64,000 nucleotides of DNA from Hyphomicrobium sp. (GTDB taxonomy: Bacteria; Pseudomonadota; Alphaproteobacteria; Rhizobiales; Hyphomicrobiaceae): assembly GCF_019744875.1 (NCBI RefSeq), contig NZ_JAIETU010000013.1:1-64000 (forward strand), given 5' to 3'. A model generated the notes under the pieces. The model saw only the letters and a list, made by a program, of their open reading frames with translations. It was not told the origin of the DNA and made no database searches. Position numbers and translations under genes: made by a program. Numbering within the stretch: position 1 is the first letter of the stretch; each line of letters opens with the position of its first letter. Shown here piece by piece: positions 26,224 to 34,816 of the stretch.

Positions 26224-28008
26224 ATGAAGGCGATGGGCATGAAGGCGACGCTGCGGGGCGCTCTTCTCTCGATTGTGGTCTTCGGCATCGCCCTCCCCCT
26301 GCACGGCGTGCGCGCCGAGCAGCCGTCCGCGCGCCAGATCGAGCCCGAAGCAGACACCGGCCACACGAACAAAGACCTCGCGACCGGCAAGACATTCATG
26401 GTCTCGAGCGCCAACGCGGCAGCCTCTGAGGCCGGGCGCGAAATTCTGCGCGCCGGCGGATCCGCCGTCGACGCCGCCATCGCTATCCAGCTCGTGCTTG
26501 GCCTCGTGGAGCCGCAATCGTCCGGCCTCGGCGGCGGCGCGTTCCTGCTGCATTGGGACAGCACGTCCAAGACCCTCAAAACCTACGACGGGCGCGAGAC
26601 CGCACCGGCCGCGGCACGGCCCGATCGTTTCCTGAAAGACGGCCGGCCCATGAACTTCAACACGGCGGTGCAGTCCGGCCTCAGCATCGGCACGCCGGGC
26701 CTCGTCCGCCTGCTGGAGCACGCCCACAAGGCGCACGGCAAGCTTCCCTGGGCCGATCTGTTCGCGCCCGCCATCCGCATCGCCCGCAACGGCTTCGAGA
26801 TCTCGAACCGCCTCTATTTCCTGCTGCGCTGGTTCGGTCCCACCGGCTTGTCTCCGGAGGCGAAGGCTTACTTTTTCGACGGCAACGGCAACCCCTTCCC
26901 GATCGGCCACGCGCTCAAGAGCCCGGCCTATGCCGCAACGCTCGAAGCCATCGCGAAAGGCGGCGCGGATGCTTTTTATGCGGGGCCGATCGCCGAGGCC
27001 GTCGTCGCCGCATCCACTCACGCCACGAACGTCGCGGGCGATCTGACGCTCGCCGATCTCGCCGCCTACAAGGTCGTCGAGCGCCCTCCGGTCTGCGTGC
27101 CCTATCGGACGTACCGCATCTGCGGCATGGGCCCGCCATCGTCGGGCGGCATTGCCGTCGCGCAGGTCCTGAAGCTCATCGAACGCTTCGATCCCGGCCG
27201 CGGTCCGGGCGACGCCATGAACACCACGGCCCTTCATCTCGTGACGGAAGCCGAGCGCCTGGCCTACGCTGACCGCAACCGCTACCTCGCCGACCCCGAC
27301 TTCGTTGCCGTGCCCGAGGGGCTCCTCGACGAAGGCTATCTCGCCGCGCGCAGCGCCCTCATCGATGCCGCCAAGGCCATGCCGAGCGCCGAGCCGGGCA
27401 CCCCGCCGGGCCTCGACAAGCGCGCCTTCGGCGTCGACGCGACGCTCGAACGCGCGGGCACGAGCCACATCTCCGTGGTCGACGCCGCGGGCAACACCGT
27501 CGCCATGACGACGACGATCGAGGGCGCTTTCGGATCGGGCATGTTTGCGGCCGGCTTCCTGCTCAACAACCAGCTGACGGATTTCTCGTTCGCCCACACC
27601 GACTCGTCTGGCGCGCCCATCGCCAACCGCGTCGAAGGCGGCAAGCGGCCCCGCAGCACCATGGCGCCGATCATCGTCTTCGACGACAAGGGCGAGGTCT
27701 TTGCCGCGCTCGGCTCGCCGGGCGGCGGGCGCATCATCCTCTACGTCGTCAAAACGCTCGTCGCCCTGATCGACTGGAAGCTCGACGCCCAAGCCGCAAT
27801 CGATCTCCCAAACTTCGGCAGCACCGGCGACACGTTGGAACTGGAAATCGGCTGGTCCACCATCTGGAAGGCGCTGGCGCTCAAGAGCTACGGCCACAGC
27901 ATTTCGCCGGGCCTCATGAATTCCGGCGTCCACACCGTCGTGCGCCGCAATGGAAGCCTCGAAGGCGGGGCCGATCCGCGGCGCGAAGGGGCGGCCCTTG
28001 GCGACTGA
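26224..28008 (+). CDS. ggt: Gamma-glutamyltransferase (Ntn hydrolase)
   Basis: A 594-residue periplasmic precursor that cleaves glutathione and transfers gamma-glutamyl groups. Signal peptide MKATLRGALLSIVVFGIAL to about 30. The autoprocessing site and nucleophile is T413 in ERAGTSHISVVDAAGN. Other motifs are GGSAVDAAIAIQLVLGLVEP, QSSGLGGGAFLL and the small-subunit GSPGGGRI. ATG 26224 follows TTGAGG by about 10 nt; the frame opens at 26092 but that overlaps the divergent cupin start. The stop overlaps the next gene. Confidence 0.93.
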   Translation: MKAMGMKATLRGALLSIVVFGIALPLHGVRAEQPSARQIEPEADTGHTNKDLATGKTFMVSSANAAASEAGREILRAGGSAVDAAIAIQLVLGLVEPQSSGLGGGAFLLHWDSTSKTLKTYDGRETAPAAARPDRFLKDGRPMNFNTAVQSGLSIGTPGLVRLLEHAHKAHGKLPWADLFAPAIRIARNGFEISNRLYFLLRWFGPTGLSPEAKAYFFDGNGNPFPIGHALKSPAYAATLEAIAKGGADAFYAGPIAEAVVAASTHATNVAGDLTLADLAAYKVVERPPVCVPYRTYRICGMGPPSSGGIAVAQVLKLIERFDPGRGPGDAMNTTALHLVTEAERLAYADRNRYLADPDFVAVPEGLLDEGYLAARSALIDAAKAMPSAEPGTPPGLDKRAFGVDATLERAGTSHISVVDAAGNTVAMTTTIEGAFGSGMFAAGFLLNNQLTDFSFAHTDSSGAPIANRVEGGKRPRSTMAPIIVFDDKGEVFAALGSPGGGRIILYVVKTLVALIDWKLDAQAAIDLPNFGSTGDTLELEIGWSTIWKALALKSYGHSISPGLMNSGVHTVVRRNGSLEGGADPRREGAALGD

Positions 28009-29008
28009 TCCCGAGCATCGGCAAATCACCGTCGTCGGCGCGGGCATCCTGGGGCTGTGGCAGGCGCTCGTACTGGCCCGCGCCGGACATCGCGTGCGCC
28101 TGATTGACGCCAGCGCGGAGCCTTTCGCCGCGAGCGCCAGCCGCCTCGCCGGCGCCATGCTCGCCCCCGGATGCGAGAGCGACGGCGCGCCCGAAATCCG
28201 GGACTTCGGCGAACAAGGTCTCGCCTACTGGCGCGCGCTCTATCCGCGCCTCGTCAACGCCGGCAGCCTCGTCGTCGCCGCCCCGCGCGATCAGGCCGAA
28301 GCCGCACGTTTCGCCCGCGCCACCGCACCACCGCAGACACTCGACGCGGCCGGCCTTGCAGCGCTCGAACCCGCACTCGACGGCCGCTTTGCCGCGGCCT
28401 TCTACTTTCCCGACGAAGCCCACATGGCTACGCCCGACGCGATGGCGTTCCTGCTCGATGCGGCGCGCGCAGCCGGCGCGGACATCGCGCTCGGTGAACG
28501 ATGGGCGGGCTCCGCATCCACGCCCGGCATCGTTGTCGATTGCCGCGGGTTCGCCGCGCAAGACATGCTGCCGGATTTGCGCGGCGTCCGCGGCGAGCGG
28601 ATCCTGATCCGCACCCGCGAGCTGCAGCTCACGCGGCCCGTGCGCCTGCTTCATCCGCGCCATCCGCTCTACGTCGTGCCCTGGAGCGGCGATCGCTTCC
28701 TGGTCGGCGCGACGGTGCTCGAAAGCGAGGATGCGGGGCCGATCAGCGTCCGCTCGGCGCTCGAACTGCTCGGCGCGGCCTATGCGCTGCACCCCGCGTT
28801 CGGAGAGGCCGAGATCCTGGAAACCGGGGCCGGCATCCGCCCCTCCTTCCCCGACAATCTCCCGCGCGTCGAGATCCGGGACGGAGGCCGGCACATCTTG
28901 GTGAACGGCGCCTACCGTCACGGCTTCCTGCTCGCGCCCGTCCTGGCGCACGCGGTGGCGGCCCATCTCGCGGCCGGAACGCCCCATCCCCTCGTCCGAC
29001 TGACCTGA
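27998..29008 (+). CDS. thiO: FAD-dependent glycine oxidase-like protein (ThiO/DadA family)
   Basis: A 336-residue flavoprotein of the D-amino-acid oxidase fold. The dinucleotide motif ITVVGAGILGLW starts near residue 10 and is followed by RVRLID. The substrate domain has RLLHPRHPLYVVPWSGDRFLVGATV, and the C-terminal FAD motif is VNGAYRHGFLLAPVLA. TTG at 27998 (overlapping the ggt stop) follows AAGGGG by 6 nt; ATG 27950 is an alternative. ThiO feeds thiazole synthesis, but other thi genes are not here, so another amine substrate is possible. Confidence 0.8.
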   Translation: MATDPEHRQITVVGAGILGLWQALVLARAGHRVRLIDASAEPFAASASRLAGAMLAPGCESDGAPEIRDFGEQGLAYWRALYPRLVNAGSLVVAAPRDQAEAARFARATAPPQTLDAAGLAALEPALDGRFAAAFYFPDEAHMATPDAMAFLLDAARAAGADIALGERWAGSASTPGIVVDCRGFAAQDMLPDLRGVRGERILIRTRELQLTRPVRLLHPRHPLYVVPWSGDRFLVGATVLESEDAGPISVRSALELLGAAYALHPAFGEAEILETGAGIRPSFPDNLPRVEIRDGGRHILVNGAYRHGFLLAPVLAHAVAAHLAAGTPHPLVRLT

Positions 29009-29113
29009 AGCCCCGGCGCGCCTCACGTTGCGACAAGCCAGCTCATGGCGTGTTGAGCGTCTTTTGGGAATTCCGGTTTCCACCCTTCCGGAAGCGCACT
29101 AAGGTCCCCGGCG

Positions 29114-29896
29114 ATGACAAACTCCACTCCCCCATCTCCCGATCCCAGCACCGAAACGAGCTTCGGTTTCCGCACCGTGGCCGAAAACGAGCGCCAAGGC
29201 CTCGTCAACCAGGTCTTCTCGTCCGTCGCCTCGCGATACGACCTGATGAACGACCTGATGTCCGGCGGCCTGCACCGGCTCTGGAAGGCCGAATTCGTCA
29301 CGATGATCGGCGCGCCGCGCAACGAGCAGCCGTTCAAGCTGCTCGACGTCGCGGGCGGCACCGGCGACATCGCCATCCGCTACGCGAAAGGCTCCGGCCC
29401 GAACGCGACGGCCGTGCTCGCCGACATCTCGCCCGAGATGCTGCAGGAGGGCCGCACCAAGGTGGCCGCGCAGGGGCTTAGCCCGCGCATCACGATCACG
29501 CAGGGCAACGCGGAGGCGCTGCCGTTTCCGGATCGCACGTTCGACGCCTATACGATCGCCTTCGGCATCCGCAACGTCACGCACATCGATCAGGCGCTGC
29601 GCGAAGCGTTCCGCGTGCTCAAGATCGGCGGACGCTTCCTCTGCCTCGAATTTTCCGAATGCCAGGTGCCGCTGCTCGACCGGCTCTACGACTTCCACTC
29701 GTTCGAGGTCATCCCGCGCCTCGGAGAGCTGACCGCCGGATCGGCCGAGCCCTACCGCTACCTCGTCGAGAGCATCCGCCGCTTCCCCAAGCAGGAAGCG
29801 TTCGCGACCATGGTGCGCGAGGCAGGCTTCGAGCGCGTGTCCGTGCGCAACCTCACGGGCGGCGTCGCGGCCATCCACTCCGGCTGGAAGATCTAG
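29114..29896 (+). CDS. ubiE: Ubiquinone/menaquinone C-methyltransferase UbiE
   Basis: A 260-residue SAM-dependent methyltransferase of ubiquinone synthesis. It shows the UbiE signatures [35 protein letters not shown] (SAM motif I) and [20 protein letters not shown], ending [12 protein letters not shown]. Length fits. A 9-bp inverted repeat follows the stop. Confidence 0.97.
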   Translation: MTNSTPPSPDPSTETSFGFRTVAENERQGLVNQVFSSVASRYDLMNDLMSGGLHRLWKAEFVTMIGAPRNEQPFKLLDVAGGTGDIAIRYAKGSGPNATAVLADISPEMLQEGRTKVAAQGLSPRITITQGNAEALPFPDRTFDAYTIAFGIRNVTHIDQALREAFRVLKIGGRFLCLEFSECQVPLLDRLYDFHSFEVIPRLGELTAGSAEPYRYLVESIRRFPKQEAFATMVREAGFERVSVRNLTGGVAAIHSGWKI

Positions 29897-29909
29897 CGCG
29901 GCCGGACGT

Positions 29910-29933
29910 GGAGAAGCCTGTCATGGCTTCTCC
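29910..29933. terminator. Inverted repeat between ubiE and the HhH-repeat gene
   Basis: A perfect 9-bp stem (GGAGAAGCC / GGCTTCTCC, 6-nt loop) between the converging genes. There is no T-run, so it may be a weak or factor-dependent terminator. Confidence 0.45.
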
Positions 29934-29957
29934 CCAGCGCCGCGAACCTGAAGCCGC

Positions 29958-31724
29958 TTACGCCTCGCCCCTGTCCACGCGCCGCGAGAATTCCGTCTGC
30001 CCGCCGGACGCCAGGATGCGCGCCTGCTCGATCCAGTTCTCGCGCTCGATGCGGCCCTTGAAATCGAGGAGCTGGCTGATCCGGTCGATGTCCGCCCCGG
30101 TCCAGTTCGCCACCTGCTCGTAGCCGGTGATGCCGAGCGAATTGAGCTTCTTTTCGATCAGGACGCCGATCCCGCGAATGCGCTTGAGGTCGTTCACCTC
30201 GCCCGTGCCGGTGGCGGCGGGCGACGCGCGGAACGCTTCGGATTTGACAGACCGCAGGCCCGTCAGGCCATCGCGTGGGGCCGCTGCCTCTTCAGCGGAA
30301 GACTTGGGCTCGATGGAGATGATCGAGGTCTTGGTTGCACTCCCCGCGTGCTCGTCTGCGAGAGCGGCAGGCGCTTCTTCCTCCGGCGGCAGCTCGCCAA
30401 GCGAGGCGCCGTCGTCGGCCAGCGTATCCTCGGCGCGCGTCAGGAAGCGGGCCTGCGCGATCCAGCCTTCGCGCACAATCCGGCCCGCATCGATCCCGAG
30501 TAGCTCCTCGTAGAACGCGCCGTCCTCCTCGCTCCACGCCGCGATGTGAGACAGGCGCGTCACGCCGTTATCGAACAACAGTTGCTCCGATTTCGGATCG
30601 ATGCCGATGATGCGATGCAGCCGCTCGCCATCGACCGGAACGGCCACGGCCGTCTCGACACGCGGCCACGACGAGTTCGCCGTCCAGCCCGTGGCCAGCA
30701 CGTTCGCCTGCTCGATCCAGTTTTCCTGCTCGATACGGCCCTGAAGACCGAGGCTCTGGCTGACGACACGCACGTCGTCCGGCGTCCAAGCGGACATCGC
30801 GGCGAACGTGCGCACGCCATAACCGTACAGGCGGTCTTTCAGCGCGGCATCGATGGAGCGGATGCGCGTAAGATCGTCGCCCGGTTCGTCGCTCGGGATC
30901 GCGGACGCGACCGGCTCGGCCGCAGGCTCAAACGCGGCAAGATCTGCGTCGTCCTCTTCGCTCGCATCGGCCTCTTCGGGTTCCGCCTGCGCGAGCCGCT
31001 CGGCTTCCTCGGCGTCGGCCTCGGCTTTCGCCGCCGCAGCGGCGGCCGCTGCGGCAGCAACCGCGACGGCAATTTCGGTGTAGCTGCGCCCGGCCACCGG
31101 CTTGAACGCATTGTCGTGCGAGACCTCTTCGGCGGGCAGCGGAGGCTCGGGCTGAGGAGCCGCCTGGACCGGAGCAACCGGTGCCGGTGCGGGCTCGACG
31201 GCAACAACGGGAGCGGGAGGAGCGGGCGGCGGAGGAGGAGCAGGCTGAGGAGCAACCTGCACGGGCGCGGGTGCGGGCTCGACAGCAGCGGGAGCCGGAG
31301 GAGCAGGCCGCGCAGCAACAACTGCTGCCGGAGGCGGCGCAGCAACAACAGCCGGAGGCGGCGCAGCAACAACAGCCGGAGGCGGCGCAGCAACAACAGC
31401 CGGAGGCGGCTCGACGGCGGCGGGGCGCGGCGGCAGCGGCTGCACCTCGACGACGGGCCCCGTGTTCGGCGCCTGGAAAACCGGCGGCACGTTCGGACCC
31501 TGCCCGCCCGCAAGCGCGCGGCCAAAGCGATCCGTGGCGAGCGGCGCGGCGGCAACGGCGGCAGGCACCGCAACCTGCGTCAGCCCCGGCGACGCAGCCG
31601 GAACGGACACCTCCTCGTCTTCGCTACGACCCGAGAAAGCTCGGCGAAGAAGGCAGGCGAGCGATGCGCCGAGCAAAAACGCGCCCAGCAGCAACAAGAA
31701 CGTCTGCACCAACAAAAACGTCAT
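29958..31724 (-). CDS. Membrane-anchored protein with Pro/Ala linker and three HhH-like repeats
   Basis: A 588-residue protein of unknown function. One N-terminal membrane helix (FLLVQTFLLLLGAFLLGASL, about 3-28) is followed by a long Pro/Ala/Val linker. Then come three similar repeats of about 60 residues in the C-terminal half, each of the pattern (L)xRIRGI-(16)-G(I/V)xxxxxxAxW-(11)-L-(4)-GRIxxENWIEQAxxL. This resembles the helix-hairpin-helix 'predicted 5' DNA nuclease' domain found in Hyphomicrobiales. The linker contains a perfect 24-bp DNA repeat. It follows the OmpA-type and 32-residue membrane genes. Confidence 0.7.
   Translation of the reverse strand: MTFLLVQTFLLLLGAFLLGASLACLLRRAFSGRSEDEEVSVPAASPGLTQVAVPAAVAAAPLATDRFGRALAGGQGPNVPPVFQAPNTGPVVEVQPLPPRPAAVEPPPAVVAAPPPAVVAAPPPAVVAAPPPAAVVAARPAPPAPAAVEPAPAPVQVAPQPAPPPPPAPPAPVVAVEPAPAPVAPVQAAPQPEPPLPAEEVSHDNAFKPVAGRSYTEIAVAVAAAAAAAAAAKAEADAEEAERLAQAEPEEADASEEDDADLAAFEPAAEPVASAIPSDEPGDDLTRIRSIDAALKDRLYGYGVRTFAAMSAWTPDDVRVVSQSLGLQGRIEQENWIEQANVLATGWTANSSWPRVETAVAVPVDGERLHRIIGIDPKSEQLLFDNGVTRLSHIAAWSEEDGAFYEELLGIDAGRIVREGWIAQARFLTRAEDTLADDGASLGELPPEEEAPAALADEHAGSATKTSIISIEPKSSAEEAAAPRDGLTGLRSVKSEAFRASPAATGTGEVNDLKRIRGIGVLIEKKLNSLGITGYEQVANWTGADIDRISQLLDFKGRIERENWIEQARILASGGQTEFSRRVDRGEA
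31327..31410. repeat. In-frame 24-bp tandem repeat in the Pro/Ala linker
   Basis: Three exact 24-bp copies (31327-31350, 31351-31374, 31375-31398) and a partial fourth encode PPPAVVAA units in the linker of the HhH-repeat protein. Exact DNA identity suggests recent expansion and likely length variation among strains. Confidence 0.95.
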
Positions 31725-31795
31725 ACGCCCAACTCCCCTCCCAAGGCCGCACCGGCGAGCATGTCCGGCAAAGCAGAAGTGCCCCGACTACCGGC

Positions 31796-31894
31796 TCAGT
31801 CCTTGACTCGTCCGCAACTGATCCACCCGACGACGACGCCGATGCCAAAGGCGGCAGCCAGGTACCAGAACAACTTCACGAACAGGTATTCCAT
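31796..31894 (-). CDS. Small (32-residue) single-helix membrane protein
   Basis: A short frame of 32 residues, MEYLFVKLFWYLAAAFGIG then VVVGWISCGRVKD. It is almost entirely one transmembrane helix with a cytoplasm-facing basic tail and a Cys. Its sequence looks like the N-terminal membrane segment of HhH-domain proteins seen in Hyphomicrobiales. It lies 28 bp after the OmpA gene and 71 bp before the HhH-repeat gene on the same strand. Function unknown. Confidence 0.65.
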   Translation of the reverse strand: MEYLFVKLFWYLAAAFGIGVVVGWISCGRVKD

Positions 31895-31922
31895 CGCGCC
31901 GTTCCCAATCTCGATTTCCGCG

Positions 31923-33614
31923 TCAGTCCGTAAAAACTCTGAATTCGATGCGCCTGTTGCGCGCCATGCCTTCCGGCGTGCTGTTGTCGGCCACGGGACG
32001 CTCGGCCCCGAACCCAACCGCAGACAGTCGGTCTACGGGCACGCCCGCATAGACGAGGCTCTTCACGACGGCGCGCGCGCGCCGGTCTGAAAGGCGCTGA
32101 TTGCGATCCGGTTCGCCTTCGTTGTCGGTGTGACCGGAAACCTCGACGCGCGCTCCCGGGCACGACTTGATGATCTCGGCGAGCCGGGCGATCGTGAGCG
32201 AGCTACCCGGATCGATGTCGGCCTTGGCGCGCTTGAACAGGATCACGCCGTCCTGCGCGGCGGCGGTCAGCCGTTCCTCGCAGGCGCGCGTGTGATCGGT
32301 CGTCTTGCGGTTCTTGCGCGCCTCTTCGGCTGCCGCGACGGCCTTGCTCACCTCAGCGGCGGCTTTCGCCTTCGCGTCGGCGTCCGCTTTCGCCTTGGCG
32401 TCGGCGGCGGCCTTCGCCTTCGCGTCCGCATCGGCTTTCGCTTTGGCTTCGGCGGCTCTCTCGGCCTCTTGCTTGGCCTGCTCCGCAGCCGCCGCCTCTT
32501 GTGCCTGCTTGGCGCGGCGGGCGGCTTCTTCCTGCTCCGCCTTGAGCGCCGCGTCCTGCTTCTTCTTCAACGCGGCAGCCTCGGCCTCTCGCTGAGCAGC
32601 CGCCGCTTCCTCGGCTTGAGCCTTGCGAGCCGCCTCCGCTTCCTGCTCGGCCCGGCGCTTCGCTGCATCGGCATCGGCTTGCGCTTCGGCCGCCATGTCC
32701 GCTTCCTGCTTCGCCTTCTGGGCGGCAGCCGCTTCGGCGTCCTGCTGGGACTGACGCGCGGCCTCCTGCTGCTCGGCCTCGAGCGTCTCTTTGTATTTGC
32801 GTTGAGCGGCGGCAACCTCGTCCATGTAGGCTTTGCGCGACGCCTCCGCTTCCCGCTCGGCAGCAGCGCGGGCTTCCGCAGCGCGCACCGTCTCTGCCTG
32901 AGCTTCAGCGGCGCGGGCGGCCTCCGCGTCGGCGGCGGCGCGGGTCTCTGCGGCCTTGTCCGCCTCCTGCTTGGCCGCATGCGCGGCAGCGGTTTCGGCA
33001 TTCTGCGCCGCCTGCGCCTTGGCAGCGCTTTCCGCCGCGAGCGCCGCAGCTTTCGCCTCAGCCTCGCGCTTGGCCCTCTGCGCCCGTTCGATTTCAGCTT
33101 GCTCGGCCTGACGGCGCGCAGCCTCAGCCTCGGCTTGCGCTTGCGCCTTTCGCGCGGCCTCCGCTTTGGCTTCCTCGTCCTGCTTGGCCTTCAACACCGC
33201 ATCCGCTTCCGCCTGGCGCGCCTTGAGCGCAGCCGCGGCTTCGGCTTCATCCTGCTTTTTCCGCTTTTCGGCCTGACGTGCAAAATCGGGATCCGCAGCC
33301 GGACCGACAGCCGCCGGCATCGGCTTGCTGCCCGCCAGATCCGTCTTGAGCTGCACGGTGCGCACGCCCCAAACGCCGCGCACAGCGTCCAGCGCAGCCT
33401 TCGGCTCGCCATCTTTCTTGGCGCGTCCCGTGATTACGGCCTCGCGCCCGATAACGCTGACTTTCGCCCACGACTGTCCCGCCGCGACGAGCGCTTCCTG
33501 GGCCCGTTCCGTGAGGTCGGCTTCAACATTCGGCCGCTCGCGTTGGAAGGTCGCCCAGCTCAGCATCGCGATAGGAATGAGACCCCAAACCCACCGCGAA
33601 GGATTGCACTTCAT
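31923..33614 (-). CDS. BON-like/OmpA envelope protein with a long Ala-rich coiled coil
   Basis: A 563-residue envelope protein. N-terminal signal-anchor (about 9-25), a BON-like region (ADLTERAQEALVAAGQSWAKVSVIGREAVITGRA), then about 300 residues of Ala/Glu/Lys/Gln heptad-like coiled coil. The C-terminal OmpA peptidoglycan-binding domain has ARVEVSGHTDNEGEPDRNQ and RNRRIEFRVF. It would span from inner membrane toward peptidoglycan, TolA-like in design though with the OmpA module at the end. First gene of a three-gene minus-strand set. The coiled coil could be a size-variable spacer. Confidence 0.8.
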   Translation of the reverse strand: MKCNPSRWVWGLIPIAMLSWATFQRERPNVEADLTERAQEALVAAGQSWAKVSVIGREAVITGRAKKDGEPKAALDAVRGVWGVRTVQLKTDLAGSKPMPAAVGPAADPDFARQAEKRKKQDEAEAAAALKARQAEADAVLKAKQDEEAKAEAARKAQAQAEAEAARRQAEQAEIERAQRAKREAEAKAAALAAESAAKAQAAQNAETAAAHAAKQEADKAAETRAAADAEAARAAEAQAETVRAAEARAAAEREAEASRKAYMDEVAAAQRKYKETLEAEQQEAARQSQQDAEAAAAQKAKQEADMAAEAQADADAAKRRAEQEAEAARKAQAEEAAAAQREAEAAALKKKQDAALKAEQEEAARRAKQAQEAAAAEQAKQEAERAAEAKAKADADAKAKAAADAKAKADADAKAKAAAEVSKAVAAAEEARKNRKTTDHTRACEERLTAAAQDGVILFKRAKADIDPGSSLTIARLAEIIKSCPGARVEVSGHTDNEGEPDRNQRLSDRRARAVVKSLVYAGVPVDRLSAVGFGAERPVADNSTPEGMARNRRIEFRVFTD

Positions 33615-34010
33615 TCCCGCCCTAAGCTCCCTGACCCACGCATACTTTTAGGCGCGCCGTAAGACAGAACGGCGACCCGAGCGGACGGCCCCCACCTGCC
33701 GTACCTTCCGCGCGGGCACTATAGACAAGGCCTCCCGCGTTTCCAAGTTTGACCGGCAAGAGAACATCGGGGCTTAACCCTCTCAAACTGCTGTCGCCTC
33801 TTTCGGCGCTTTCAAGCACGCGATTAAGCATTTTGCCTGTATTACCGGCGTCTCTTTGGTCCATAGTCCAAGAATGGTCTTTTCTCTTGCCAAAGCCCCG
33901 TCGCACGGGACATTTAATTGCCTAGTCAGTCATCATATGGACATGGCGTTGCTTGGTTTTGAAGCCTTTGCGGCTGGACGTGTCGCCAATCCCAACGGAG
34001 GATACCAGCC
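33615..34010. other. Divergent intergenic region
   Basis: No gene recognised. It lies between the OmpA-type gene (minus) and the LuxR-type regulator (plus). A weak sigma70-like pair TTGCCA (33887) / CATTTA (33911, 18-bp spacer) could drive the regulator. The short GGAGGA before 34011 is its ribosome site. Confidence 0.4.
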
Positions 34011-34709
34011 ATGACGGTCAGATTTTTGATCGTCGACGATCATCCGTTGTTTCGCGAGGCCCTTCAGCTCGCCATTCAGCAGGGCTATCAGGAAGCCGAA
34101 ATCGTCGAGGCGTCCTCCATTGCCGCGGCCCAGGAGGCACTGGCCAGCGATCAAGTCTTCGACCTCGTTTTGCTTGACCTTTCAATGCCGGGCACCCGCG
34201 GTTTCGATGGATTGATCGAGCTGCGCGCCGCCCGTCCCAAGCAACCGATCCTTGTCGTCTCAGCCCACGAGGATCCGCGCATCGTCCATGAGGCGATGAG
34301 CTGCGGCGCCGCCGGCTACATCTCCAAATCGGTCAAGAAGCGCGACCTCGCCGAAGCCATCCAGGACGTCATGGCCGGGCTTGTCGTGCTGCCCAAGGGC
34401 TACGAGCCGCCGGCCACCGACGGCGCCCCCTCGCGCGAGCCCGATCTCGTGGCGCGCGTTTCCTCGCTCACGCGCCAGCAGCTACGCGTGCTGAACATGG
34501 TCCGCCAGGGCATGCTGAACAAGCAGATCGCCCACGAGCTTGGCGTCGGCGAAACGACCATCAAGGCGCACGTGTCCGAGATCATGCGCAAGTTGAACGT
34601 GGTTTCGCGCACTCAGGCCGTCATCGAGGTGACGAAGCTGGACTACGGCTCCATCCTGGCCAAGGCCGCCTCTCGGGAAAACGAGAAAGACGCCCCGCCC
34701 CGGTCCTAA
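34011..34709 (+). CDS. LuxR/FixJ-type response regulator
   Basis: A 232-residue DNA-binding response regulator: receiver domain with D9-D10, phospho-acceptor D56 (LLDLSMPGTRGFDGL) and K106, then a LuxR HTH (about 158-215) with LTRQQLRVLNMVRQGMLNKQIAHELGVGE and TTIKAHVSEIMRKL. GGAGGA precedes the start. It converges on the hybrid kinase downstream, so the two may act in one pathway. Confidence 0.93.
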   Translation: MTVRFLIVDDHPLFREALQLAIQQGYQEAEIVEASSIAAAQEALASDQVFDLVLLDLSMPGTRGFDGLIELRAARPKQPILVVSAHEDPRIVHEAMSCGAAGYISKSVKKRDLAEAIQDVMAGLVVLPKGYEPPATDGAPSREPDLVARVSSLTRQQLRVLNMVRQGMLNKQIAHELGVGETTIKAHVSEIMRKLNVVSRTQAVIEVTKLDYGSILAKAASRENEKDAPPRS

Positions 34710-34816
34710 GCATAGGCCTCAGCCCGAGCTTCATCGAACGAGACTGCCGCGCGAATGCGCACGCGTGCGGTTTCGTTGCCCGACGTCCATGTCCCTGAAG
34801 TCACGAACGCGCGTGT

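Noticed and set aside
25624-28158. A long minus-strand frame across ggt and into thiO
   Set aside because: Only its last part (cupin, 25624-26103) is real; the rest mirrors the plus-strand genes ggt and thiO with clear motifs.
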